NCBI RefSeq assembly: GCF_001281315.1
Contig: NZ_CP012479.1
Coordinates: 310,001 to 374,000, forward strand
DNA from: Arthrobacter sp. ERGS1:01
GTDB lineage: Bacteria; Actinomycetota; Actinomycetes; Actinomycetales; Micrococcaceae
Direction: 5' to 3'
Length of the DNA: 64,000 nucleotides
Positions 27,110 through 37,603 of the stretch are shown piece by piece (positions within the stretch are counted from its first letter, which is position 1; the number at the start of each line of letters is the position of its first letter). A program made the translations under genes and the position numbers. The notes beneath the pieces are model-generated. The model saw only the letters and a program-made list of their open reading frames with translations, did no database searches and was not told where the DNA came from.

Positions 27110-27420
27110 TGAATAAACCTTCCTGCATCACCGTGACGCTGGCGTGGTTCCACGCGGGGAAACGCACACGGCGTGAGCACTCATAACTTTGCCTAAATTT
27201 AGGCTTCGCTCACAGCATATTCAACTTAGGCGCTCCTTGCCCTATGCGACAAATCACAGACGTGTTTCGGGGGCATGGTGTAAGGGCCGAATTTGCCGCC
27301 GCGGGGCCGTGGTTCCGGACTCCTTCGAAAGGACGACGCCGGAGCGCCCGCCTCCTCCCGTGGGTTGAGTTTTCGCGGAAAATCGCGGTTCTTCCGCACC
27401 CATCACATAGGGTGGGGGTG
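27110..27420. other. Divergent promoter region of sdhC and manC
   Basis: A 311-bp gene-free region. It holds the perfect palindrome at 27191-27204 and an extra TTAGGC half-site at 27226-27231. The sdhC-proximal half is AT-richer and should contain the operon promoter. I saw no riboswitch-like structure. Confidence 0.55.
27191..27204. promoter_or_regulatory. Perfect palindrome GCCTAAATTTAGGC, operator candidate for sdhCDAB
   Basis: This 14-bp palindrome lies 82-95 bp upstream of the sdhC start, with a further TTAGGC 22 bp away. It resembles the half-site bases of iron-dependent DtxR/IdeR operators, but the arms are in the opposite order to the usual site, so the regulator is open. Confidence 0.45.
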
Positions 27421-28566
27421 ATGACTACGCTAAATTCGCCCGTGCCCGCCGCGCCTGCAACGGACCCTCTTGAGAAGTTCTTTGCCGTTATCCCCGCCGG
27501 GGGTGTCGGGACCCGGTTGTGGCCGCTCTCACGCGCCGCGGCGCCGAAGTTCCTCCATGACCTCACCGGCAGCGGCAGCACGCTGATCCGTGCCACCTAT
27601 GACAGGTTGGAGGCGCTGAGCGGAAACAACGTGATGGTGGTGACCGGCGACGCCCACCGCGACGCCGTCTGCCGACAGCTGCCCGAACTCAGCGACGACG
27701 ACCTGGTGCTCGAGAGCGAGCCCAAGGATTCCGGTGCGGCGATCGGGCTGGCGGCAGCCATCTTGTACCTGCGCGATCCGGCCACCATCATGGGCTCCTT
27801 CGCCGCGGACCAGGTCATCAGCCCCGTGGAGACCTTCCAGGACGCCGTCCGGGAGGCCATCTACACCGCCGCGACCGGGAAGATCGTCACGATCGGCATC
27901 AAGCCCACGCACGCGTCCACCGGCTTTGGCTACATCCGCACCGGCGCATCCCTTGACGTTCCCGGGGCGCCGAGCGCGCACGCCGTCGTGAAGTTCGTGG
28001 AGAAGCCCAGCGAGGAAGTCGCCGAACAATACCTGGCCAGCGGCGACTACAACTGGAACGCCGGCATGTTCGTGGCCCCCGTGGAACTGATGCTGCGCCA
28101 CTTGAAGGCCAACGAGCCGGTCCTGTACGACGGCCTCATGGAGATCGCCCGGGCCTGGGACACCCCCGACCGGGTGGCCGTGAAGAACCGGATCTGGCCC
28201 ACGCTGCCCAAGATCGCCATCGACTACGCCGTGGCCGAGCCCGCGGCCGACGCCGGCGACGTCGCCGTGATCCCCGCCAACTTCAGCTGGGACGACGTGG
28301 GAGACTTCGCCGCGATCGCCCGGCTGAACAACGCCCGGGAAGTCGACGCCGTCACCGTCCTGGGCGAGGTGGGCCGCGTGTTCACCGAGGACAGCAGCGG
28401 CATCGTGGTCACCGACACCAAGCGCGTGATCGCCCTGATCGGCATCCAGGACGTGGTGGTCGTGGACACCCCCGACGCCCTCCTGGTGACCACCCGCGAG
28501 CACTCCCAGCTCGTGAAGAAGGCCGTGGACGGCTTGAAGGCCAAGGGCCAGACCGACGTCCTGTAG
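27421..28566 (+). CDS. manC: Mannose-1-phosphate guanylyltransferase
   Basis: A 381-residue nucleotidyltransferase that makes GDP-mannose from GTP and mannose-1-phosphate for cell-wall glycans and lipomannan. The signature AGGVGTRLWPLSR begins at residue 26. FVEKPSEEVAEQYL and WNAGMFV are also typical. There is no fused isomerase domain. The ATG at 27421 is preceded by AGGGTGGGGG. Its TAG stop codon is the first triplet of a recurring terminator element. Confidence 0.88.
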   Translation: MTTLNSPVPAAPATDPLEKFFAVIPAGGVGTRLWPLSRAAAPKFLHDLTGSGSTLIRATYDRLEALSGNNVMVVTGDAHRDAVCRQLPELSDDDLVLESEPKDSGAAIGLAAAILYLRDPATIMGSFAADQVISPVETFQDAVREAIYTAATGKIVTIGIKPTHASTGFGYIRTGASLDVPGAPSAHAVVKFVEKPSEEVAEQYLASGDYNWNAGMFVAPVELMLRHLKANEPVLYDGLMEIARAWDTPDRVAVKNRIWPTLPKIAIDYAVAEPAADAGDVAVIPANFSWDDVGDFAAIARLNNAREVDAVTVLGEVGRVFTEDSSGIVVTDTKRVIALIGIQDVVVVDTPDALLVTTREHSQLVKKAVDGLKAKGQTDVL

Positions 28567-28633
28567 TCCCCACCTGCTCCCCAATTCCAGCCGCTGGCGC
28601 GTCTGAAATTGGGGCCCCTCGCAGGCGTGGGCC
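28564..28633 (+). repeat. TAG-anchored terminator element, copy A
   Basis: The element begins at the manC stop codon with TAGTCCCCA, a 4-nt spacer (CCTG), then CTCCCCA. Further on come GGGGCCCCTCG and CAGG, which complements the spacer. It can fold into a two-part stem. Similar elements are at 47135 and 50553. Confidence 0.6.
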
Positions 28634-28728
28634 CAACCGCCGGCGGGCACAACCATCGGCAGGCTCGGAAAAGTAACGCAGCGCCGCTAATGACGCTCCT
28701 GCGTGGTGACATGACTAGAGTTTGGGAT

Positions 28729-29934
28729 GTGCGCAACTATTCGCTGGAAACAGAACCGACAGAGCTGGTAGGGCCCTGGCTGGAACCGCTGATCGAGGAG
28801 GTCATCGCGTTCCGACGTGACATCCACGCCCACCCGGAACTGTCCTTCCAGGAACACCGCACCACGGGCGTGATCTTCGACCGGCTCACGGCTGCCGGGC
28901 TCGCCCCGCGCCGACTGGAAGGCACCGGCGTGATCGTCGACGTCGGCGAAGGCCCCATTGCGACCGCGTTGCGCGGGGACATCGACGCCCTGCCCATCAT
29001 CGAAGAGACGGGCCTGCCGTTCGCCTCCCGCAATCACGGGGTGACCCATGGCTGCGGCCACGACTTCCACACCGCCAGCATGCTCGGCATCGCACTGGTG
29101 CTGGCCGCCATGCACAATGACTCCCCGCTGGGCGGCACCGTGCGGATCATCTTCCAGCCCGCAGAGGAAACCATGCCGGGCGGGGCATTGTCCTGCATCG
29201 CCCAGGGCGCCCTGGAAGGGGTGCCGCGCATCATGGCCCTGCACTGCGACCCGCGCGTGGAACTGGGCAAGATCGGCACCCGGATCGGGCCCATCACAAG
29301 CGCCTCGGACACCATCAAAATTGAACTCTCCGGCCGCGGCGGCCACACCTCGCGCCCGCACCTGACCGAGGACCTCGTGTTTGCGCTGGCCCAGATCGCC
29401 GTCAACGTCCCGGCCGTGCTGTCCCGCCGCATCGACGTGCGCAGCGGTGTGTCAGTGGTCTGGGGACAGATCAGCGCCGGCTCCGCGCCGAACGCCATCC
29501 CCAGCAGCGGCGTCATGAGCGGCACCATGCGCTGCCTGGACCGCGAGGCCTGGCATGCGGCCGGCGAACTGCTCGACGACGTCGTCCAGCAGGTGGCCGC
29601 CCCCTACGGCGTCGACGTGAACCTGGAACACACCCGCGGCGTCCCGCCCGTGGTGAACTCCGAACACGAGACGGCCCTCATCGAAGCCGCGGCCCGCGCC
29701 GAACTGGGGGAGGACTCGGTCGTCCTGGCCCCCCAGTCAATGGGCGGGGAGGATTTCGCCTGGTTCCTGCAAGGCGTCCCCGGCTCCCTCATGCGGCTGG
29801 GCACCCATGTCCCGGGTGGGGAGGAGTACGACCTGCACCGCGGCGACTACATCGTGGACGAACGGGCGCTCTCCGTGGGCATCAGGGTCCTGTGCGCGGC
29901 CGCGCTGCGCACCCTGCGAACGGTGGCCCCCTGA
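28729..29934 (+). CDS. M20-family amidohydrolase/carboxypeptidase
   Basis: A 401-residue metallo-amidohydrolase of the M20D type (hippurate/IAA-amino-acid hydrolase-like). Metal-binding motifs are HGCGHDFHT and QPAEET, with MALHCDP and a late MGGEDFAWF. It would remove an acyl group from N-acylated amino acids, or cut a related amide. The GTG at 28729 has TAGAGT ending 7 nt upstream, fitting a leaderless message. An in-frame ATG at 28711 is the alternative. The substrate is unknown. It lies between manC and the nucleoside transporter genes without obvious coupling. Confidence 0.85.
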   Translation: MRNYSLETEPTELVGPWLEPLIEEVIAFRRDIHAHPELSFQEHRTTGVIFDRLTAAGLAPRRLEGTGVIVDVGEGPIATALRGDIDALPIIEETGLPFASRNHGVTHGCGHDFHTASMLGIALVLAAMHNDSPLGGTVRIIFQPAEETMPGGALSCIAQGALEGVPRIMALHCDPRVELGKIGTRIGPITSASDTIKIELSGRGGHTSRPHLTEDLVFALAQIAVNVPAVLSRRIDVRSGVSVVWGQISAGSAPNAIPSSGVMSGTMRCLDREAWHAAGELLDDVVQQVAAPYGVDVNLEHTRGVPPVVNSEHETALIEAAARAELGEDSVVLAPQSMGGEDFAWFLQGVPGSLMRLGTHVPGGEEYDLHRGDYIVDERALSVGIRVLCAAALRTLRTVAP

Positions 29935-30098
29935 CCCCGGCGGGACACTCAATGCCGGCACGCGAAGCTTAGGTGCCCGAAGGACTTATGTAACGGTTCA
30001 CCAACGAAAGCCGGTGAAACGCACTTCCGCCTACCCGTGGGCAAAATCTCATATTAGGGTTGTGACAACAGCGCAACGCAGCGGGTGTTTCTTCGAGA

Positions 30099-30161
30099 TG
30101 GCCGAAACAGTTGTGTACCAGAGGCGGGGGGTCTTGGTTGGTGCACACAGGTTTTCGGCCA
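30099..30161 (+). ncRNA. Structured leader before the BMP lipoprotein gene
   Basis: Two stacked stems are visible: 30099-30107 (TGGCCGAAA) with 30153-30161, and inside it TGTGTACCA with TGGTGCACA (nine pairs, one G-U). An 18-nt G-rich apical loop closes the structure. No U-run follows, so it is not a simple terminator. It matches no riboswitch class that I recognise. Confidence 0.45.
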
Positions 30162-30215
30162 CTTCTATGTCGTGGAACTTCTCTGCGGGGCTCTTACTCA
30201 AACCCTGGAGGAATT

Positions 30216-31334
30216 TTGAAGAAAATGATTTTCGGCTCGCTTAAGCGTTCCGCTACGGTCGGGACCGTGGCACTGGGGGCAACGGCGCTCCTGTTGACAG
30301 GCTGCGGCCAGGCTCCGGCACCCGCCGGTGGCGGCAGCAACAGCACTGACAACGCCAAGGCCGCCAACTACCTCGGCTGCATCGTCTCCGACGCCGGCGG
30401 TTTCGATGACCGCTCGTTCAACCAGTCCTCCTACGAGGGCATGGTGCAGACGAAGAAGGACCTCGGCATCAAGATGAAGGAAGCCCAGTCGACGGCTCCC
30501 TCCGACTTCGCCCCGAACCTGAGCCAGATGGCCAACGCCGGCTGCAACCTGACCTTCACGGTCGGCTTCATGCTCGCCGACGCCACGAAGGCGGCCGCCA
30601 CGGCCAACAAGGACCTGCACTACGCCATCATCGATGACAACAGCATCAAGCTGCCCAACGTCAAGCCGGTTGTGTACGACACGGCGCAGGCCGCGTTCCT
30701 GGCCGGTTACACGGCGGCCTCGGTCTCCAAGACCGGCAAGGTTGGCACCTTCGGTGGCATCAACATCCCCACCGTGACGATCTTCATGGACGGCTTCGCC
30801 GACGGTGTTGCGTACTACAACCAGAAGAACAGCAAGAACGTCCAGCTCCTTGGCTGGAACAAGGCAACCCAGCAGGGCCTGTTCGCCAACACCTTCGACA
30901 TCATCCAGGAAGGCACCAAGGCCACGAACAACCTCATCGGCGACGGCGCCGACGTCGTGATGCCGGTTGCCGGCCCGCTCGGCACGGGTGCCGGCGACGC
31001 CATCCTGGCCGCCAACAAGGCCGGCAAGGACGTCAAACTGGTGTGGGTTGACTCCGACGGTTACCTGACGGCCCCCACCTACAAGTCCATCCTGCTGACC
31101 TCGGTCATCAAGACCATGGGCGTTGCCGTGGAGAACATCGTCAAGGACGACATCGCCGGCAAGTTCGAGAACACCCCGTACGTCGGTACCCTCGACAACG
31201 GCGGCGTGGCAATTGCCCCGTTCCACGACCTTGATTCGGCCGTGAGTGCGGACACGAAGACGCAGCTGGATGCCATCAAGAAGGGCATCATCGACGGCTC
31301 CATCAAGGCCGAGTCCAAGGCCAGCCCCAAGTAA
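30216..31334 (+). CDS. BMP-family nucleoside-binding lipoprotein
   Basis: A 372-residue solute-binding lipoprotein of the BmpA/PnrA family, which capture purine nucleosides for an ABC importer. The signal peptide ends in lipobox LLTGC with Cys30 as the lipidated residue. SDAGGFDDRSFNQ, VGFMLADATK and WVDSDGY are family segments. The TTG at 30216 has GGAGG 4 nt upstream. The ATG at 30225 is spaced 13 nt and less likely. The gene is followed by a strong hairpin and then the ATPase and permease genes, so it is probably expressed above them. Confidence 0.9.
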   Translation: MKKMIFGSLKRSATVGTVALGATALLLTGCGQAPAPAGGGSNSTDNAKAANYLGCIVSDAGGFDDRSFNQSSYEGMVQTKKDLGIKMKEAQSTAPSDFAPNLSQMANAGCNLTFTVGFMLADATKAAATANKDLHYAIIDDNSIKLPNVKPVVYDTAQAAFLAGYTAASVSKTGKVGTFGGINIPTVTIFMDGFADGVAYYNQKNSKNVQLLGWNKATQQGLFANTFDIIQEGTKATNNLIGDGADVVMPVAGPLGTGAGDAILAANKAGKDVKLVWVDSDGYLTAPTYKSILLTSVIKTMGVAVENIVKDDIAGKFENTPYVGTLDNGGVAIAPFHDLDSAVSADTKTQLDAIKKGIIDGSIKAESKASPK

Positions 31335-31354
31335 CATCCCCAGACCGGCACTGA

Positions 31355-31392
31355 TGCGCCGTACCGACAGCTTTGGCTGGCGGTGCGGCGCA
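31355..31392 (+). terminator. Attenuating hairpin between lipoprotein and ATPase genes
   Basis: A 16-bp stem with one mismatch and one G-U (31355-31370 with 31377-31392) and a 6-nt loop. It lacks a U-run, so it likely stabilises or partly terminates the lipoprotein message while allowing some read-through. Confidence 0.6.
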
Positions 31393-31445
31393 CAGTCCGT
31401 TTGGCCCCAACTTCCTTTCAAATTTTCCACAAGACGGGTTAATCC

Positions 31446-33013
31446 TTGAAACTAGAACTCAAGGGCATCACCAAAAGCTTTGGTGCCCTGGTAGCCAACG
31501 ACCATATTGATCTGGTGGTTGAGTCTGGTGAGATTCACAGCCTCCTGGGCGAAAACGGCGCCGGCAAATCCACCCTCATGAACGTCCTCTACGGGCTGTA
31601 CGAGCCCACCGCGGGCGAAATCCTCATCGACGACAAGCCCGTGAAGTTCTCCGGCCCGGCCGACGCCATGGCCGCCGGCATCGGAATGGTGCACCAGCAC
31701 TTCATGCTGGTCCCGGTCTTCACGGTCGCCGAGAACGTCGCCCTGGGCGGGGAGTCCACCACCTTCGGCGGCATCCTGAACCTGGAGGACACCCGCCGGA
31801 AGATCCGCGAGATTTCCGCAAAGTTCGGCTTCGACGTCGATCCCGACGCGCTGGTCGAGGACCTGCCCGTGGGCGTCCAGCAGCGCGTGGAAATCATCAA
31901 GGCCCTGGTCCGCAACGCCAAGATCCTGATCCTCGACGAGCCCACCGCGGTACTCACCCCGCAGGAGACGGACGAGCTCATGGACATCATGGGGCAGCTG
32001 CGCTCCAACGGCACCTCCATCGTGTTCATCTCCCACAAGCTGCGCGAGGTCAAGGCCGTCTCCGACACGATCACCGTGATCCGCCGCGGCAAGGTGGTGG
32101 GCAGCGCCGACCCGGCAGCCGCCACCACCGAACTGGCCTCCATGATGGTGGGCCGCTCCGTCAGCCTCAACCTGAACAAGACCGACGCCGAACCCGGGGA
32201 CGTCGCCCTGACGGTGGAGAACCTCAGCGTCATGAACGACACCGGGCTGCGACTGCTCGATGACGTGAGCTTCTCCGTCGCCAAGGGTGAGATCCTCGCC
32301 GTCGCCGGCGTCCAGGGGAACGGCCAGACCGAACTGACCCAGGCAATCCTGGGCCTGCACAAGCACGTCCAGGGCTCCATCAAGTTGGGCGGCCACGAAC
32401 TCGTGGGCAAGAGCGTGCGCCAGGTGCTCGACGCCGGCGTCGGCTTCGTGCCCGAGGACCGGCAGGACGACGGGCTGGTGGGGGAGTTCTCCATCGCCGA
32501 AAACCTGATCCTGGACCTGTACTCGAAGCCGGAATTCTCCCGCGGCGGCAGCCTGAACCGGGCAGCCATCGCCAAGAACGCGGTGGCAAAGGTCGAGGAA
32601 TTCGACGTCCGCACCCAGTCCGCACAGGACGCCGTGTCGACGTTGTCCGGCGGTAACGCACAAAAAGTGGTGCTGGCCCGGGAACTGTCCCGGCCCTTGA
32701 AGCTGTTCATCGCCTCCCAGCCCACCCGCGGCGTCGACGTCGGATCCATCGAGTTCCTGCACAAGCGCATCGTCGCCGAGCGGGACGGCGGCACGCCCGT
32801 CATCATCGTCTCGACCGAACTCGATGAGGTGATGGAGCTCGCCGACAGGATCGCCGTACTCTTTGCCGGAAAGCTGATGGGCGTTGTCCCCGGCAAATCG
32901 AGCAGGGACTTGTTGGGCCTGATGATGGCCGGACTTAATGCCGAGGAGGCTCGGGCGCATCTGGATGCGGCCGCAACTGACGGTGCCGACGGCACAAACG
33001 AAGAGGAAATGGC

Positions 33014-33017
<4 letters not shown>
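31446..33017 (+). CDS. Nucleoside ABC importer, ATPase subunit
   Basis: A 523-residue protein with two ABC ATPase domains, as in the RbsA/NupO type. Domain 1 has Walker A GENGAGKST (residues 35-43) and Walker B LILDEPTAVLTP. Domain 2 has a degenerate Walker A (GVQGNGQTEL), signature LSGGNAQK and an altered Walker B ASQPTRGVD, a pattern normal for this family. The start is a TTG at 31446. It overlaps the first permease gene by 4 bp (ATGA). Confidence 0.93.
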
Positions 33018-34221
<1,204 letters not shown>

Positions 34222-34225
<4 letters not shown>

Positions 34226-35514
34226 GCGCCGCCACCCTAGAAAAGCCCAGCCTGGACAACCGGCTGGCAATCCGCAGCTGGCGGACCCCTGCCCTGCTCG
34301 GTGTCCTGGCCCTTGTTGCGCTGGTCGCCTTCGCCATCTTCGGCCCCGGCGGCAACGCCACCTTCCGCATCTCGCAGGACAACGACGCCTGGCAGGTGCC
34401 CAACCTGGTGCTGCCGGCCAAGGCCTTCGGCTGGGTCGCGGCGCTGATCTGCATCGCCCTGGCGGTGCTGGCCTATTTGCAGATGAAGAACGAGGCCCGC
34501 GTCGCCAAATGGGTGACCATGACGTTCTCCATCGTGTTCGTGGTGGGCCTGCTCGTCTGGATCATCGGCGGCACCACCACCCAGAACATCACCCTGGTGG
34601 GCCTGTTCACCGGCGCCATGCTGATCACCACCCCGCTGGTCTTCGGCTCGCTCTCGGGCGTGCTGTGTGAGCGTTCCGGCGTCGTCAACATCGCCATCGA
34701 GGGCCAGCTGCTGGCCGGCGCGTTCACGGCGGCCCTCGTGGCCTCCATCACGAACAACGCCTTCGCGGGCCTGTTCGCGGCCGCCGTCGCCGGTGTGCTG
34801 GTGTCCTTCCTGCTGGCCGTGTTCAGCATCAAGTACGTGGTCAACCAGATCATCGTCGGCGTGGTGCTCAACGTGCTGGTCTCGGGCCTGACGGGCTTCC
34901 TGTTCGAAAAGATCATGAAGACCACTGTCAACGGCTCGGCCATCTACAACCAGCCGGCCCACCTGCCGGACCTGCCCATCCCGCTCCTGTCCGAGATTCC
35001 GATCCTCGGGCCCACCCTGTTCCGCCAGTCCCTGATCGGGTACCTGATGATCGTGCTGGTCATTGCCATCTGGTTCGGCCTGTTCCGCACCCGCTGGGGC
35101 CTGCGCATCCGCGCCGTCGGCGAGCACCCCAAGGCCGCCGACACCGTGGGCATCAACGTCAACCGCACGCGCTTCTTGAACGTGCTGGCCGGCGGTGCCA
35201 TCGCCGGCGTCGGCGGGGCCTACTTCACCCTCGTGGCCGTGAGCAGCTTCAGCAAGGACATGACGGGCGGCCTGGGCTTCATCGCCCTGGCGGCACTGAT
35301 CTTCGGCCGCTGGAACCCGATCGGTGCGGCCCTCGCGGCCCTGCTGTTCGGCGTCGCCGGCAACCTGCAGAGCATCCTGTCGCTGGCCGGCACGCCCATC
35401 GACGGGCAGTTCCTGGCCATGCTGCCGTACGCGCTGACCATCCTGGCGGTCTCCGGGTTCGTGGGCAAGTCCCGCGCACCAGCCGCCGATGGCGAACCCT
35501 ACATCAAGGGCTAG
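34222..35514 (+). CDS. Nucleoside ABC importer, permease subunit 2
   Basis: A 430-residue partner permease of the same family (NupQ-like). ERSGVVNIAIEGQLLAGAF and IRAVGEHPKAADTVGINV are the matching signature segments. It has extra helices at the N-terminus compared with permease 1. cdd starts 9 nt after its stop codon, tying transport to pyrimidine salvage. Confidence 0.92.
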
Positions 35515-35523
35515 GGGCCGGTC

Positions 35524-35934
35524 ATGACTACTGAGATCGACGACGTCGTCTGGGAGTCCCTGCGCGAGGCCGCCACGGCGGCCATGGCAAGGTCCTACTC
35601 GCCGTACTCGAAGTTCCCGGTGGGCGCGGCCGCGCTGCTCGAGGACGGCCGCGTCATCAGCGGCTGCAACGTGGAGAACGCCAGCTACGGGCTCACCCTG
35701 TGCGCCGAATGCACCCTCGTGGGTGCGTTGCAGATGGGCGGGGGCGGGCGGATCCGCGCATTTTATTGCGTGGATGGCGCCGGCGCCGTGCTCATGCCGT
35801 GCGGGCGCTGCCGCCAGCTCCTGTACGAATTCCGGTCCCCGCAGATGGTGCTCATGACCAGCCACGGGATCAAGACCATGGACGAAGTCCTGCCCGACGC
35901 CTTTGGCCCGGAGAATTTGGAGAACCAGCAATGA
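35524..35934 (+). CDS. cdd: Cytidine deaminase
   Basis: A 136-residue zinc enzyme that converts cytidine and deoxycytidine to uridine and deoxyuridine. Zinc ligands are Cys60, Cys93 and Cys96, with catalytic Glu62 (LCAEC and MPCGRC). NVENASYG binds the ribose. Its stop codon overlaps the deoA start by 4 bp. It is the first salvage enzyme after the importer genes. Confidence 0.95.
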   Translation: MTTEIDDVVWESLREAATAAMARSYSPYSKFPVGAAALLEDGRVISGCNVENASYGLTLCAECTLVGALQMGGGGRIRAFYCVDGAGAVLMPCGRCRQLLYEFRSPQMVLMTSHGIKTMDEVLPDAFGPENLENQQ

Positions 35935-37262
35935 GCGCAAGCTATGGGACCCGTTACGCGGGGCCGGCCTTCGACGCCGTCGACATCATTATGACCAAGC
36001 GGGACCGCGGCACGCTCAGCGCCGACCAGATCGCCTGGACCATCGACGCCTACACGCACGGGGCCATCGCCGACGAGCAAATGGCCGCCCTGAACATGGC
36101 GATCCTGCTCAACGGCATGGACCGGGCCGAGATCGCCCAGTGGACGGCGGCCATGATCGATTCGGGGGAGCGGATGGACTTTTCCGGCCTTCGCACGCCG
36201 GCCGGCGCGCCCATGCGCACCACCGACAAGCACTCCACGGGTGGTGTGGGCGACAAGATCACCTTGCCGCTGGCACCCCTGGTGGCCGTGTTCGGCGTGG
36301 CCGTCCCGCAGCTTTCGGGCCGCGGGCTGGGCCACACCGGCGGCACCCTGGACAAGCTCGAAGCCATCCCCGGTTGGCGGGCGGACCTCAGCAACGAGGA
36401 CATGATGCGCCAGCTCTCCGAGGTTGGCGCCGTGATCTGCGCCGCCGGTGCCGGACTGGCTCCCGCCGACAAGAAGCTCTACGCGCTGCGCGACGTCACG
36501 GGAACCGTCGAGGCGATCCCGCTGATCGCCTCCTCGATCATGAGCAAGAAGATCGCCGAGGGCACCGGTGCGCTGGTCCTCGACGTCAAGGTGGGCTCGG
36601 GAGCGTTCATGAAGGACGCCGACATGGCCCGCGAACTGGCCCGCACCATGGTGGCGCTGGGCAAGGACGCCGGTGTCAACACCGTCGCCCTGCTCACCGA
36701 CATGTCCGCCCCGCTGGGGTTGACCGCCGGAAACGCCATCGAGGTCGAGGAGTCGGTGGAGGTGCTCGCCGGCGGCGGCCCGGCCGACGTCGTCGAACTC
36801 ACGGTGCGCCTGGCCGAGGAAATGCTGGCGGCCGCCGGCATCAACGACGCCGACCCCGCCGCAGCGCTCAAGGACGGCAGGGCCATGGATGTTTGGCGCC
36901 GGATGATCTCCGCCCAGGGCGGCGACCCCGACGCCGCGATGGCCGTGGCCAGGGAGTCCGAGGTCGTCTACGCTCCGGCCGACGGCGTGCTGGTGGGCCT
37001 GGACGCACTGGGCGTGGGCGTCGCAGCCTGGCGCCTGGGCGCCGGCCGCGCCCGCAAGGAAGACATCGTCCAGGCCGGGGCCGGCGTGCGCATGCACGCC
37101 AAGCCCGGCGACACCGTCCGTGCCGGACAGCCGCTCATGACGCTGCTGACCGACACCCCGGAGAAGTTTGACCGGGCCAAGGAGGCGCTGGCGGATGCCG
37201 TCACGATCGCCCCCGAGGGATCCCGCCCGGCGACCCGGTTGATCATCGACCGGATCTCCTAG
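35931..37262 (+). CDS. deoA: Thymidine/pyrimidine-nucleoside phosphorylase
   Basis: A 443-residue enzyme that cleaves thymidine or deoxyuridine with phosphate, giving base and deoxyribose-1-phosphate. The signature SGRGLGHTGGTLDKLE is present, as are HSTGGVGDK and SSIMSKKIAEG. It is the last gene of the importer-cdd-deoA operon; a repeat array lies just beyond. Confidence 0.95.
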   Translation: MSASYGTRYAGPAFDAVDIIMTKRDRGTLSADQIAWTIDAYTHGAIADEQMAALNMAILLNGMDRAEIAQWTAAMIDSGERMDFSGLRTPAGAPMRTTDKHSTGGVGDKITLPLAPLVAVFGVAVPQLSGRGLGHTGGTLDKLEAIPGWRADLSNEDMMRQLSEVGAVICAAGAGLAPADKKLYALRDVTGTVEAIPLIASSIMSKKIAEGTGALVLDVKVGSGAFMKDADMARELARTMVALGKDAGVNTVALLTDMSAPLGLTAGNAIEVEESVEVLAGGGPADVVELTVRLAEEMLAAAGINDADPAAALKDGRAMDVWRRMISAQGGDPDAAMAVARESEVVYAPADGVLVGLDALGVGVAAWRLGAGRARKEDIVQAGAGVRMHAKPGDTVRAGQPLMTLLTDTPEKFDRAKEALADAVTIAPEGSRPATRLIIDRIS

Positions 37263-37603
37263 CCACCGACGCCGTATCACTTTTGGCGCCCTTTTCGCCG
37301 ACGACGTATCACCTTTGGTGGGCTTTTGGCCGACCCTTGGTGATACGGCGTTGGTTCTGGGTGAGCCAAAAGTGATACGGCGTAGAGCCAGGGTGTGCCA
37401 AAAGTGATACGGCGTTGGTTCAGGGTGCGCCAAAAGTGATACGGCGTTGAGCCAAGGTGTGCCAAAAGTGATACGGCGTGGGGGACGTCATCCCGTGGTG
37501 TGAGGGCGCGCGGCAAATGTCGCCCGCAAGATGGATACCCGGACCCCCTGCGGCGTGGGAAACTAGTGAATGACACCCCGCCAGAGGAGAGGAACCATCC
37601 CCG
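37263..37603. other. 341-bp intergenic region, mostly repeats
   Basis: No gene is seen. The first 216 bp are occupied by inverted and direct copies of a 17-bp core. The remainder leads to the ribosome binding site GAGGAGAGG of the DedA gene. Confidence 0.7.
37270..37478 (+). repeat. 32-bp tandem repeat array with inverted outer copies
   Basis: The core CCAAAAGTGATACGGCG occurs exactly at 37366, 37398, 37430 and 37462, each 32 bp apart, with a diverged unit at 37334. Two reverse-complement copies precede them, one exact at 37270-37286 and one diverged near 37305. The 15-bp segments between cores are similar to each other (TTGGTTCAGGGTGCG-like), so they are not spacers. A transcript could fold the left copy against any of the right copies. 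Confidence 0.9.

Noticed and set aside
30062..30215. Purine riboswitch upstream of the nucleoside-binding protein
   Set aside because: The conserved three-way junction bases of purine riboswitches are absent; only an unclassified double stem is seen.
37334..37478. Possible CRISPR array
   Set aside because: The segments between the 17-bp cores resemble each other, the repeat is short, there are inverted copies, and no cas genes are nearby.
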